From the NCBI GenBank assembly GCA_964023275.1, contig OZ029913.1, positions 41,416,757-41,480,756 on the forward strand: a stretch of 64,000 bases of DNA, given 5' to 3'. The DNA is from Norana najaformis. Taxonomy: Eukaryota; Annelida; Clitellata; Crassiclitellata; Hormogastridae. The notes below the pieces were generated by a model, which did not search any database, had not been told where the DNA came from, and saw only the letters and a program-made list of their open reading frames with translations. Shown here piece by piece: positions 49,997 through 62,191 of the stretch. Each line of letters begins with the position of its first letter. Position 1 is the first letter of the stretch. The translations under genes were made by a program, and so were the position numbers.

Positions 49997-52900
49997 ATGG
50001 ACAGCCAGGTGGAAGAGGGGCAACCAGCGCCGTCACTCCCTCGTCAAGCGGTCACGGACGATGAAGGTAACACAGTCACCATGAGCCTTGACATCAAGTC
50101 CGTCAAACCCTATCGGACGCAGGACGAGTACCTGTATGCGATGAAGGAGGACCTGGCCGAGTGGTTCAACGCCCTCTACGACCTCCCAATCACTGTCGAC
50201 GACTTCTTTGAGCAGCTTGAAACGGGGGTCGTTCTCTGCCAACACGCCAATGCCCTTCAGAACTTCATAGCCCGCCAGCTGGCCGACGAGAAAGGAAGCT
50301 ATGGAGGAGTCCCGGTGCAAGGCCTTCGCAGCAACAACAATAGATACCCGGTCCAGCTGTCGTCCGCAGCCGTCGTCTTTCGAAGTCGGGTTCAGCCGGG
50401 GTCATTCCAGTCGCGAGACAACATTTCCAACTTCATTGCCTGGTGTCGCCAGGTTCTCGGAATTCCGGACACGCTGCTCTTCGAAACAGAGGACCTTGTG
50501 TCTAGGAAGAACGAACGAAACGTCGTACTGTGCGTGCTGGAGGTGGCTCGCCGGGGAGCCAGCTACGGGATGTTGGCGCCGAAACTGGTCCAGTTCGAGG
50601 CGGAGATCGACGCCGAGATGGCTAAAGATGAGGAGGATGAACGGCAGGAGGGGAGTGATGAAACAAAGCAGGTCTTCAACCAGAACCAACAGCAGCAACA
50701 GATGTCACAGGCCGCAGCTTCACGCAAACAGAAGCCATGGATTGAAGTCGACATGATGTCTCTAGACGAAATGGTACAAATCTGTTCATCATCATCGTCG
50801 TCGTCGTCGTCATCGTCATAATAATAATAATAATAATAATAATCATCATCATTATCATTATCATCATCACAACCAGCAGCATCATTAACATCGTCGTAAT
50901 TATAATAATAATAATCATCATCTTAATCAGCATCATTCGCATCGTCATCATCATCATCATCGGCAGCAGCAGCAATAGCAGCAGCAGCAACACGACCACC
51001 ACCATCGTGTTCCTCTTCAACAACAACACCACTGTAACCTCTATTATCGTTTTGGGAGGTGATATATGAGACATAGCAAACGAATCGCGGAATACAGATA
51101 TCAGCATCATATTATTATTATCATCATCACCGGCTTCGTCGTCATTGTTATTTCTGTTCTTGTTGATGTTATTCTAATAGCAATGACGACGATGTTCTTG
51201 TTGTTATGGTGGCAGTGCGATCATAAATACTGATTTCGAAACATTCATAATTGACAATGCCTTTATTATTCTCTCCTCTGTCTCTCCTCTGTCTCTCCTC
51301 TTCTCTATCTCTATTTCTCTGCCTCAGTCTCGGTCTATGTCTCTGTATCTCTGTCTCTCTTCGTCCTATCTCTTTTTTGATATACGACTCATTTCCAAAC
51401 CGATCACGTAGGTCGAAGCGTTCTTCTATCTCAGACAGCTCGTCATTCGGCCGTGATAAGGAGGTCATGACCCCAGAGCTACGCACACGGCGATGATGAC
51501 GATGACTAGGATGACATTTACGACAAGTGACCGACTTCCTCGACTAATTAAATCAATAGCCAGATGCCTTACAGGTCCAATAACTACCAGTCCGTATCCA
51601 TCTTACTCTAAGCAACACTACAGGGGGCTCTTAAAAGGAGTTGTGTCCGGTCTCTTACCAGGAGATGCTTAGCTGGGTAACAGGTCTGCTCTTACTAATT
51701 ACTAATTCTTATTACAATAAGAAAGCCATTAATCTAAACTGTCTGGTAGTTGAACGCCGCCATTGTAACATGTGCATGGTCTTGTTGATAATGGGACATT
51801 AAATCTCGCGTGCGCTGGTCCATATTCACTCTGTTCTTGCGCCAGACAATTTATGCTTTTGGTCACACTACTATTTAATGCATGGGCATTCGTTATTCTC
51901 TCTTTCTTTCACTCACTGATTCGTTGGTCCGTTCGTTAATTTTCGTTCGTTCGTTCATTCATTCGGGGCATTTATATAGCGCCTCATCGGGATGTGGGTC
52001 AACCTGTGTGATTGATTTTGATGAGACTGAACCTGTGTGCACTTCCTTGTTATCTACCTTGTTATCTACCTGTCGACAGGTGCGTCTTATCCTGAGCGCG
52101 TGCACCTGTGAACATCAGTTTCCGATGATCCGAATATCAGAGGGCAAATACCGATTCGGCGAATCATTGTCACTGATCTTTCTCAGGGTTAGTAAGACGA
52201 GCATTTAAACCCAACTGAGAGTCTAATTACAGCATAATGTAATGTATTTGCTCATTTATGGAGCGCCTATCAACAGCACTCCTGAGGTGTGTGGTCCAGA
52301 TGTTGAGAGATCTGTCGACTGAAGGTAGGTATAGAGGCATCTCAGATAGAATGGTAGATTGGTAGGCATATAGGCATCTAAGGCAAAGGTACATTGGAAG
52401 ATATATGGCAGTGGCAGATCCAGGATTGCTTGCCTGGGTGACCAAGGACATTTACTAAGAGACGCCACATTCTGACAGTCCACCATGCATGGGTCTGGTC
52501 TGAGGGGCGCCGGCATATAACCAAAAGTGGCGGGGGGCGCCTATAGCTAAATCCGCAGCTGATTTATGGAGGCTTAAGAGAGAATTGTAATAAAGCAAGA
52601 GTATTACACAAGTGACCGGTTTTGCATATCAGGCGCTTTGAGTTAAGTCAGAATGGACTGAATAGAACCTTAGTAGGAGTTTGAATATATGTTGAGATTT
52701 GGTTAAATTTTAGATTCTACGAAATCATGTCATGGTTCGTATCGGTGGTGGATGGGATACGCTTGAGTGCTTTCTCGACAGATACGACCCCTGTAGGTGC
52801 AAGTCAAAAGGTAGCGGCTCAGTTACTTATGCATTTATTTACTTCTTTTTACTTTCGAGTTCTTTGCGTTGTTCAGTGGCAGAAAATTAATGGTGCATTT

Positions 52901-55900
52901 GCATTTATAAAATGTACCATGTGTGCAACTTACACAAACAGAAATATGTAGATAATTTCATATTATGAGTGCATTTAAATGGAAATTGTCAAAAGAGATT
53001 TCATTTGCATTTGAATAAGTAATTTTGCTGTCTTGGCTGTTTTAATGAGTTGGTGATTATGAAAGGAAATCCTATAGCCAATGAAAATCGATGTTGTTGA
53101 TTTACAGAGCACAGGGGTACATTGGCTTTTGCTACGAAACCCTCAACGTTACATGCAAATGAACAACAGAAGCAACCTGTGGCGTCACCCTTTTCACAAA
53201 GCGTCACGTCATGTCCCTCACAACATTCCACAACAGAAGCCAACAACACGGCACAGGCGAAAGACAGTCGGTCGCTCTGGTTAGTTCACTAACTGTCTAG
53301 TCCGTCGCTCTGGTTAGTTCACAAACCGTCTAGTCCGTCGCTCTGGTTAGTTCACTGTCTAGTCCGTCGCTCTGGTTAGTTCACTAACCGTCTAGTCCGT
53401 CGCTCTGGTTAGTTCACTAACTGTCAAGTCCGTCGCTCTGGTTAGTTCACTAACCGTCTAGTCCGTCGCTCTGGTTAGTTCACTAACCGTCTAGTCCGTC
53501 GCTCTGGTTAGTTCACTAACCGTCTAGTCCGTCGCTCTGGTTAGTTCACTAACTGTCTAGTCCGTCGCTCTGGTTAGTTCACTAACTGTCTAGTCCGTCG
53601 CTCTGGTTAGTTCACTAACTGTCTAGTCCGTCGCTCTGGTTAGTTCACTAACTGTCTAGTCCGTCGCTCTGGTTAGTTCACTAACTGTCTAGTCCATTGC
53701 TTTGGTTAGTTCACTAACTGTCAAGTCCGTCGCTCTGGTTAGTTCACTAACTGTCTAGTCCGTCGCTCTGGTTAGTTCACTAATTGTCTAGTCCGTCGCT
53801 CTGGTTACTTCACTAACTGTCTAGTCCATCGCTCTGGTTAGTTCACTAACTGTCAAGTCCGTCGCTCTGGTTAGTTCACTAACTGTCTAGTCCGTCGCTC
53901 TGGTTACTTCACTAACTGTCTAGTCCGTCGCTCTGGTTAGTTCACTAACTGTCAAGTCCGTCGCTCTGGTTAGTTCACTAACTGTCTAGTCCATCGCTCT
54001 GGTTAGTTCACTAACCGTCTAGTCCGTCGCTCTGGTTAGTTCACTAACTGTCAAGTCCGTCGCTCTGGTTAGTTCACTAACTGTCAAATCCGTCGCTCTG
54101 GTTAGTTCACTAACCGTCTAGTCCGTCGCTCTGGTTAGTTCACTAACCGTCTAGTCCGTCGCTCTGGTTAGTTCACTAACTGTCAAGTCCGTCGCTCTGG
54201 TTAGTTCACTAACTGTCAAGTCCGTCGCTCTGGTTAGTTCACTAACCGTCTAGTCCATTGCTCTGGTTAGTTCACTAACTGTCTAGTCCGTCGCTCTGGT
54301 TAGTTCACTAACCGTCTAGTCCGTCGCTCTGGTTAGTTCACTAACTGTCAAGTCCGTCGCTCTGGTTAGTTCACTAACTGTCAAGTCCGTCGCTCTGTTA
54401 GTTCACTAACTGTCTAGTCCGTCGCTCTGGTTAGTTCACTAACAGTCAAGTCCGTCGCTCTGGTTAGTTCACTAACTGTCTAGTCCGTCGCTCTGGTTAG
54501 TTCACTAACTGTCTAAACACGACTTTCTTTACCTCAGAAATGGTTGTGCTGCATCATTTAACACAACTTACCTTGTCTAGAGTAGTTGAATCTGTTAAAG
54601 TAACTGCTACATTGCTGCCATTTACAAGCTGTCTGGCAATGATTGCTGCTGCTAGAAATAATGACACTTGACACTTAATGAACACTCTAGGTGGATTACC
54701 TTACTTTACCTTATCTTACTTTACTTACCTTACATTTACCTTACATTTACCTTACATTTACCTTACCTTACCTTGCCACATCTTACATTTCCACGCCTTT
54801 CTTAACCTTATGTTACCTTACCGTACCTTGTCTCATCTTACCTTTGGCTTAGCTCCTTGTATGTATTTCGTCGTTTTGATGGATTATCTTTTGATGAATC
54901 GATTGATGTTCTGATGCAGGAGCAAAGGAAGTCCTCAGAAGCATCCTTCCAAGGAGAAGCTGCAGCCAGAGAAGCCAAGTGGACCAAGTAGCCAGCACCA
55001 ACAACCGCCACCACTTAAACCAAAACCACCCAGTCCGATGCACATTACAAAGCGACCGGAATCCAGACCGGATTCCCGAACGGGTCAAGTTTACAGACGA
55101 AGCCCAAGTCCCGTTTCGTCGTCGGCAGGTGGTTATAGTCAGCCTTCAAAGATTCAAGGCAGTCAAGTGAATCGGTTGAACGAATCAGTGAAGCCATCCG
55201 TTACAAAGAGGGTCGACACCAGACCGTCCTCAGCAGCTCCCAGCCTCGCACAGGCCAACAAGACCTTCCGAAGCAGCAGCGACCTGTTATCAACAAGTGG
55301 AAAGCGAGGCTATTCCCCGGCAAGAGGGCAGTCATCGCACGATCGACAGGTGGTTGGCCGGACCAGCTCCAGCTCAACTTCTGGTACCAAGAGGAGTGGT
55401 GATGCCGAGCGGGTGACGTCTTCTTCACGGTCTGTGACCCCATCCGGATCCGTTCGACGCTCCAGTTCAATGGACTCGACGAAACTGAGCAGTCCACTGC
55501 ATGAGCACAAGCCGAGGCCTGCAGCGGCCTTCAGTTCAACTAGTCAGCGCCCTCTGTCCACGGCCAACCGAACGAAGAGTAGTCCGAATGTGATCCTTTC
55601 CAAGTCTGACGTCGACAGACGGAAAATCACAAAGAGCAACGGTAAGCTGATGAGAACATCGAGTCAGTCAAGCGGAAACCTAATGCAGAAACTCAACGGA
55701 GTGCGACTGGAAATCGCTGCTGACAAACTGCTGCCCAGCTACAGGCGGAAGTGGACGGGCGATTGCAGGTCGTCTTCGGTAGATGTCTCTCCCACGAACG
55801 AGGCCAGAGTCCTGCCAGGTACCGAGGACGACGACGACGAGAAGTCTCCGTCTAGGATGAGGCGGTCGGCTTCGCTGCAACCATCCGTGTCCTTCACCCT

Positions 55901-57068
55901 TCTGCACATCGAAGATTATTCGGAACCTGCTCCGCCTGAAGATGAGGATTTGAATGCGAGGATGGAGTTGCTCTACGAACAATATAGAGACGTCGAGCTC
56001 GGTGTGATGTTCACCGTTGGTGATAATAACACAACCAAAGAACAGTCCGACAAGAAGTCTGTCAGCGGACCTGTGTCCAGTAAAAAGAACCCTGCCACGC
56101 CTTCTTCTTCAAAGGTCATGCAAGGTCGTTGTCCGAGTCGGGAAAGGGTTGGTCCAAAGACGTCGCCATCTCGTTCGCCGTATCGACGAGAGGGAGCAGA
56201 AAAGGGCGACAAGCCACGACCTATTCGGACCCTCTGTCCTTCAACAGAAATCCCTTCGGGTGAGAAACCATCAAAGTCATCAAACAGACCATCCTCGTCG
56301 TCGCTTTTGGAGCATGGTCGTCGGATGGTGCTGCGCAAAGAAAGCACTTCGTGGTCGGCTGACCACAAACAGCAGACGGCGAGAAGACCGGGCGTAGACC
56401 ATCGACCGAGATTGAGCTTCGACGCGTCGTCACGCACTATTGGTGATGCGAGACCTCATTCTTCTTCCCGTCTGGGAAGCGGCGCGTCCAAGGAACGGGC
56501 GCTGAGCGGAAGTCGGGAAAGCTTCGTCGTGGGCGGTTCCATCAAGAGGCGGAACAGCGCCCAGGGTCTATGCAAGAGCCTCGACGACATTTGCGACAAC
56601 CACCTTACCCTTCAACGACCTCTGAACACAACTCCATTACCAAGGGCATCGAGGATCGAGACCACTTGCAGTGAAGAGGCGCCAAGTCAGGTGCCTCTGA
56701 ATAGATTGAAGGACAGCAGCGACGCGGACGACCATCAGATCAGCCTGGATATGAATGCGCTGGGCGATAGCGTCAAAGCCAAACCGAGGAAGGATGACCG
56801 ACTGGGACCACCGACAAGAATTCCACTTCCGCTTGTCCCTGGTGACCAGCAGCGATCCGACCATTTGGCGGGATCGCTGAAGCGCTTCGACTCCGGAGTG
56901 GACATCACAAACCTCTCACCGACGGGAGAGAACGGAAGCCTCCAGGGCGATGAGGACGGGTCCTGTCGCGGATGGACGATTAGCGTTCAGTGCACTGAGG
57001 CGTGCAGTCTGTCCGACCAGAAGCTAGTGTTCACAGCGCCGCCTCAAGTCGAAGACGAGTTCTACTAA
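49997..57068 (+). CDS. GAS2L: GAS2-like cytoskeletal linker (CH and GAR domains)
   Basis: Cross-links actin and microtubules. Exons 49997-50773, 52080-52187, 52714-52810, 53108-53279, 54920-57068; phases agree at every join and total 1,100 codons. Exon 1 holds the calponin-homology (actin-binding) domain: [50 protein letters not shown] and [13 protein letters not shown]. Exons 2 and 3 hold the GAS2-related (microtubule-binding) domain: [20 protein letters not shown], then [20 protein letters not shown] and DPCRCK. Exon 5 is a 716-codon Ser/Pro/Arg-rich tail, with a TRIPLP motif near 56813 that fits the EB1-binding [ST]xIP rule seen in vertebrate GAS2L1/2. It is longer than vertebrate homologues (about 680-880 residues) and nearer Drosophila Pigs. 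The start ATG at 49997 follows a possible 5' acceptor at 49969. The donor of exon 4 is repeated in a minisatellite. Confidence 0.95.
50774..52079. other. GAS2L intron 1: trinucleotide repeats
   Basis: (TCG)n, (ATA)n, (CAT)n and (CAG)n patches from 50790 to 51140, then pyrimidine-rich CTCTGTCT sequence. TTTATATAGCGCC motif at 51971-51984, about 95 bp before the acceptor. Confidence 0.75.
52409..52561 (+). mobile_element. hAT-like MITE, copy 2, with 8-bp target duplication
   Basis: Starts CAGTGGCAGATCCAGGATTG and ends GCTAAATCCGCAGCTG (reverse complement CAGCTGCGGATTTAGC), giving short imperfect inverted ends of hAT type. Flanked by ATATATGG (52401-52408) and ATTTATGG (52562-52569), seven of eight bases identical. 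It lies in GAS2L intron 2. Internal words are shared with the copy at 27956-28130. No coding capacity. Confidence 0.78.
53265..54515 (+). repeat. 33-bp minisatellite, about 38 copies, at GAS2L exon 4-intron 4 boundary
   Basis: The unit is GTCCGTCGCTCTGGTTAG then TTCACTAACTGTCTA, with variants CTAACC/CTAACT and GTCAAG/GTCTAG. The first unit overlaps the end of exon 4, and the donor CTCTG|GTTAGT at 53279/53280 is inside it, so the array repeats the 5' splice site through about 1.25 kb of intron. Every unit also has stops in all three plus-strand frames. Not a CRISPR array: there are no unique spacers. Confidence 0.95.
54516..54919. other. End of GAS2L intron 4; (TTACC)n
   Basis: Repeated TTACCTTACATT words at 54695-54845, then the acceptor CTGATGCAG at 54911-54919. 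No other feature. Confidence 0.7.
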
Positions 57069-59550
57069 ACCAGTTCAGGTTCACGGATGCACAAGAGATC
57101 AGGTGGTTGGACCTGTGTGTGTATGTGTGTTAGCCCGGTTTTGTCCGTCTTGTTTTTCCGTTCGTTTTCTGTGCTTGAGTCGACTAACTATTGCGTGCTT
57201 GGCAGTGTCTAAAATGTTGTTAATGCTATTTACATAGCGCCGTCATTTTGTCTTGAATCTAATTATTGTCGCTTTAATTTATTGTTGATTTGATGCATCC
57301 CATTGATGCCTCGTTTTATGCAGTCATGCGTATCACAGATCGCTGAGGTTGAAAATCATTTCGAGGTCGTTGCAGATGATAATCAGGTTTGTTCTAGAGG
57401 ATCACGAGACTCTTGTAGGCCTTCGGTCGATCCAGGATTAGTATACAAAAGGGATTTAATATTTGGTGTACTTGGCTGATCAAAGATTACTATGGAGCAT
57501 GGATCTAATACTTGGTGTATTTACATACTGCATGGTACTTGAAGGACTTATTTTTTTGTTGGGGGTCAGTGGATAACGTACGTCGGATAAGAACAATATT
57601 TATGATTTCATACATCCTATTTGTCTTATTAGTTATCGATCTCTGTCAATCAGATTCAGTGATTAACGTCGACCCTTCGACCTGAGATAGTTGTTCTTAT
57701 TTAATCTGCAGTTGTAGAAGATAAGCCTAAGCTAACAATGGACAGCAAGTCCGGCCATTCATCGGTTGGGCAGAGAGCAAAACCGATGTTCATGGCTGTG
57801 TACGAAGTTAGTGAAGTTTGAGCAAATCTCGATGTTTAGCGCGTTTTATTCTGCTAGGATTCAATTATTGTTATTATGAAACTATATTTGTGATCTAATC
57901 GAACGCATTAATTTTAATCGAGCCAAGAAATGAGTTTCCAGTTCGGTTTTTCATTATCCTCGTTCAAGAAGGTCTGGCTTCAGATGCAAAGCAATGAATG
58001 CGATTTAATAATACCAGACACTGTAGGTCATATTACACAAGAAACTCTTGCAATTTCGCTTTTTAGCCATATTAGTTCTAAATATTTGTTATTTCAGTAG
58101 CGACGGTTTGATTAATTTGACGCGGTTATTGTAAATCAATGTCGTTTACAAACGACATTTATTTAGCGCCTGTATGTAATGTTCCTTTTAAACTGCGCAA
58201 GTGGGCGCACGCACGGCTTTGGAAGATAACGCGCACAACAATTTTTTCCTAGCGCGCAAATTCGTCAGCTTTCATGTTATTTAAAAGTTAAATTTAGCTC
58301 ATGAACTTCTGCCATATTTAGTATGCTCAGAAGGTCAAAACAAGGCTCATTGCAAAGCCACGTGGCATGTCCTCTCCGACAGCCTGCACGGTCAACTAGC
58401 CTACATCGAAGCCCTATTCTGAAGCACTAGTTGCAACCATTTGCGACAGGTGGCAGTGCGCGCGCACCTGCGAGCCTAACGATAGCGGCAGTCTGGATTC
58501 TGAACTTAAGTTAAGCTCTTTGTCATCAGTGTTTCAAGATACAGGGTCTCAACAGAACTTTCGACTAAATGGTCCGCAAGCATATTATGTTAATCGGTCT
58601 GCAGCGTAAGAAGTCATTCATCTCAAACAACTCCACCTCGCAGCACCCTTAGTCCTGCCAGATTAGCAGAGTAGCCTAATATAAGCCTTAGTACTCCGTT
58701 GGAATGCGGTCGTACGCAAAGGGAGATGGGGAGGGTAATGCTAAATGTGGACATCGGGAGGGTGGGTCATAATTAGGTTATTTTGCGGGCATCCTTTCTT
58801 CTTCTGGTTCTCTGCCCTCAGGCAGGTTCAAACGTCCGATGACGGCACTCCTCTTGGTACTGAGCTTCTTCTTTCAGCCTACTGTATTTGTTCGTCATCA
58901 TCCAATCCAGAAGCATCTGTCTGGTTCTTCCTCTTGTCATCCTTCCTCCATTCTGCTCTCAATGACGGTTCTCTAGAGTAAGTCCCCTCTCAGTCGTGAC
59001 CAATTCATTTTCTCTGTCCCCTCCTTTTTGTAGGTTTATGGACGACCAAAATGACAGACGAGAGACAATCTAGTGTAAGTCTAGATTGTCCTTAGTTTTT
59101 TATACAAAGTTATTTCATAGCCGTTTAGTTTAGATCTAACAGATGCGCAATCTTGCGTGGATCAGAGCGAAGGTCCGAAATCTTGCTGACCACGCGGTAG
59201 ATCCATCAGTGAGCGCACGGCGAACATTGGGGGAACATTGTTGACTCTAACGTTCCGATTCTATGCTGTGGTCACCGATAGCAGTTCGATATCATTTGAC
59301 ATGTAAATAAATTATCGGTCCATAGTAAGAATTGACAGTCATCGGTACATAGGTTAGGTTGTACCTCAAGTGGTTTGAACAATCTGATCTATGTAGATAA
59401 CAGAACCGTTCAGTGTGCAGCTAGGATTCTACTAGGCCCATGGGCTGGACACCCATGGCTATCTGGCAGATCTAAGATTATATATGCATAGGCCTATATG
59501 AAAGGCCTGTGTGCTGCATCGGTTGTGGCCCGATTCTATTCCTACCGCGT
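57069..59550. other. 3' flank of GAS2L; no further gene seen
   Basis: Motif copies TTTACATAGCGCC at 57230-57242 and TTTATTTAGCGCC at 58157-58170. A 10-bp inverted repeat GACAATCTAG/CTAGATTGTC at about 59063-59090. The open frame at 58745-58981 has no recognised family. Confidence 0.5.
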
Positions 59551-59640
59551 GACATGGTAGCCGATTCGCTTGAGCGCTTGCCTAGTAAAAACGGAGTATG
59601 GGTTCGATCCTCCTCCGAGACGGTTAGTTCATAGAAAGTC
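59551..59640 (+). mobile_element. tRNA-derived SINE, copy 2
   Basis: GGTAGCCGATTCGCTTGAGC (A box), GCCTAGTAAAAACGGAG, then GGGTTCGATCCTCC (B box, 59600) and GAGACGGTTAGTTC. Matches the minus-strand copy at 25170-25262 along its length. Confidence 0.7.
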
Positions 59641-61888
59641 TATGGACCTCAAACACAATTGTTCAGCGCCATCTTTTGCTGCCTCCGCCTTTCTTAAGTT
59701 CATCATCCATCGATTAGACGACTTGGACCTTGTAGTTGTAAAGGGACTATTGCATTTAAACAAAGCTAAGCCCTAATGAAGACTTGAGCGCAGGTGATAA
59801 CAATTCTACTGATAAGTAACACGTTACTTCTAAAGACAATTTTAGCCTTTTATAAATGTGTGCAACAGATTGCCATAGTGCTTGAGAATTCTTCTTCGCA
59901 GTTCTTTGTTATGAGTCGTCAGCTGGTCGCTCAGTTGACGTTTCCCAGACCCAAGTCACAATCGAAGTTTCACAATTTTCTTTTCGCGCTGTGTCACATC
60001 TTGACAAATGCCGCAACTTTGACTGACTCTAGAGACTGTCTTTCTGCTCAATGTGTATAATGAGCAGCTACTTCCAAAGCACTAAGGGAAAATAAAAATT
60101 CAAATTCCAAATCAACCTCTTCCTATTCACCCTCTTTCTTTCCCTTTTCTGAGTTCAGATTCTTTTTCTCTATAGAGAAATTTGGATTTCAGAAAATAGT
60201 TTTACGAACCACTTTCCTCCACTTTCCAAGGGTTACAAAAACCCTTGCGCTCAAATTATTCTTCCTCCTCATACTTTTTGACCAAAATATGACACGTTTT
60301 CCCCCTTACTTCTTACTCAATCACCATACGGCTGATGCTTGCCTCAAAAGCTTGAAGTTTTTTTAAATTTCTTGGACACATTTGCTTTTAAAGTGATTTT
60401 CAAAGAAGAACTAAAACACTGGTTTCTCAGATTTTCCTCGCATTTCTTTCTTTTGTTCTCTTAAGTATCCCTCAATCTTTTTGTATCAAACTTTGGAGCA
60501 CTGGATTTCTTCTCAACCAGTTCCAAATCTTCTTGAAAGTTTGAAAATGTTTTTCCCCAAATTTTGATGGAAATTTGAAACACGTGTCGCTAAAATTTGC
60601 GTTTTCAGACAAGTTAATTGAAAAAGTCTGTTATGTCAGCCAAACGAATTGACTCTCTAGACTGTCTGCCTGCCCCGTACATAAGGAAGGAAGTAAGACG
60701 GATCCCAATTTTTGGGTCTTGATATTATCAAGGCTTCTTATACGTGTTTTTATTCAGTTTTTGTCTGAATCATTGAGTCTTTTCTAATTTGTCTTTGAGT
60801 TTGATTTTGTTACGTCTCGTTGCAGACTTGCAAAATGGTCCTATTATTAAAACGTCATGCGACCCTATCAGATGTGGACTGTAGAAGCCTAGATGTAGGG
60901 CTCATGAATAGGAACTACAGATGGAATTATTACATATGGGATCTGCTTTCTGTAGCTTTGCAATTACAATTACAATTATAAAAGTATATTATTCTACGTG
61001 TAAAGTAACGATCGCTCTGCTAATTCCAATCTTACCTGAATAAGCAAGGGAACAAGAATTCAACAAGTGACTTTACTCGAGTACTTTTATAAATAACAGA
61101 ACTGTAAACCTCTGGCAGATAAAACCATTCTGATAAATAATCTCTCATAAAAGTCACTTTCCGCTGCCTAAATGGTCCTCGCTTGCAGGTACTTGACACA
61201 ACATCAAATTATCATCTTATATACATACACACATACATATATGCATGCATGCATACATACATCACCATATGCATTCATGCATGCATAAATACATCAACAC
61301 ACATGCATAAATGCATATATACATAGGCCTGAATATCCGGCGCCGAATTATCTCCACTGGCCTTAAGTCAGCAAATAAATTATTCGGCCGATTCGGAATA
61401 GAACTCTCCGTTACAAGTGTTTATCTCTTACGTTCGGTTCGCTCAGAAGTTCTTTCATTCTTCGATTGCCTCTCAGTTTAGTTTTATAGTTACCGCCCCT
61501 TGAAAATCAATCTCTTCTTTCATCTTGAAGTAATACAGGCTGTAGCATGCACTTCCAACGCATCATAACACGAATTCGTTTAGTTTTAATGCAAGACAGA
61601 AAATGACTTCATTCGGATTCACCGAGTTCATAATTTTTCCAAGCTACTGCAAAAAGTCAACGTTGGAATGATGATGATAACGATGATAAAACACTGCTTT
61701 ATGTAGGCTGTTGTATGTCACATCTAGTAATCCACGCAGAACACATCTTTCCTCGATCGAGTTTAACGTTAAATATCGAAGAGAAAATTTATTATGTAGG
61801 CTCCTAGTTACCACAGAATTTCACTTCTTGAGGACTTCAGGGTGTCGTGGTTCAGTATTTCCTCCTACTCAAAATTTCCGAATAGAAC
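59641..61888. other. Intergenic; no gene seen
   Basis: AT-rich sequence with TTTTCC-type pyrimidine stretches (60100-60620) and (CATA)n at 61225-61325. Open frames 59794-60060 and 61711-61896 have no recognised family. Confidence 0.5.
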
Positions 61889-61894
61889 TTTATT
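61889..61894 (-). terminator. Candidate poly(A) signal of the PDE8-like gene
   Basis: AATAAA on the minus strand, about 300 bases after the stop codon at 62192. Position is reasonable; no transcript evidence. Confidence 0.4.
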
Positions 61895-62191
61895 AATACA
61901 TCTTTTTCAATCCATTTCTGACTATAGCGCCCAGTTTTCTTTGCTCCAAGTTTCAGCAAAGTATGCCTAAAATGTCTGCAGAGTTGTATTACAGAGCTAA
62001 CCCTTGTCACACAGTGTACAGCAGCTGCAGCTATTTTAGAGCAGTTCTCATTTGCACGCTGCACGCTGAACTACTATGGTATGGAAAGTAGGCCTAACAG
62101 AGCCTTGGGGCCGAATTGGTTCTGTTCTGCCGAGTATTTGACTCTATTCAGTTGAGTATTCTGATCTGTTCGTTTCGGATCGAATCTGATT

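Noticed and set aside
53265-54515. Regular 33-bp repeats that could be taken for a CRISPR array
   Set aside because: Units are head to tail with no unique spacers, in an intron of a eukaryotic gene.
55201-56864. Antisense frames opposite the GAS2L tail exon
   Set aside because: Shadows of the 716-codon plus-strand tail, which is in phase with the CH and GAR exons.
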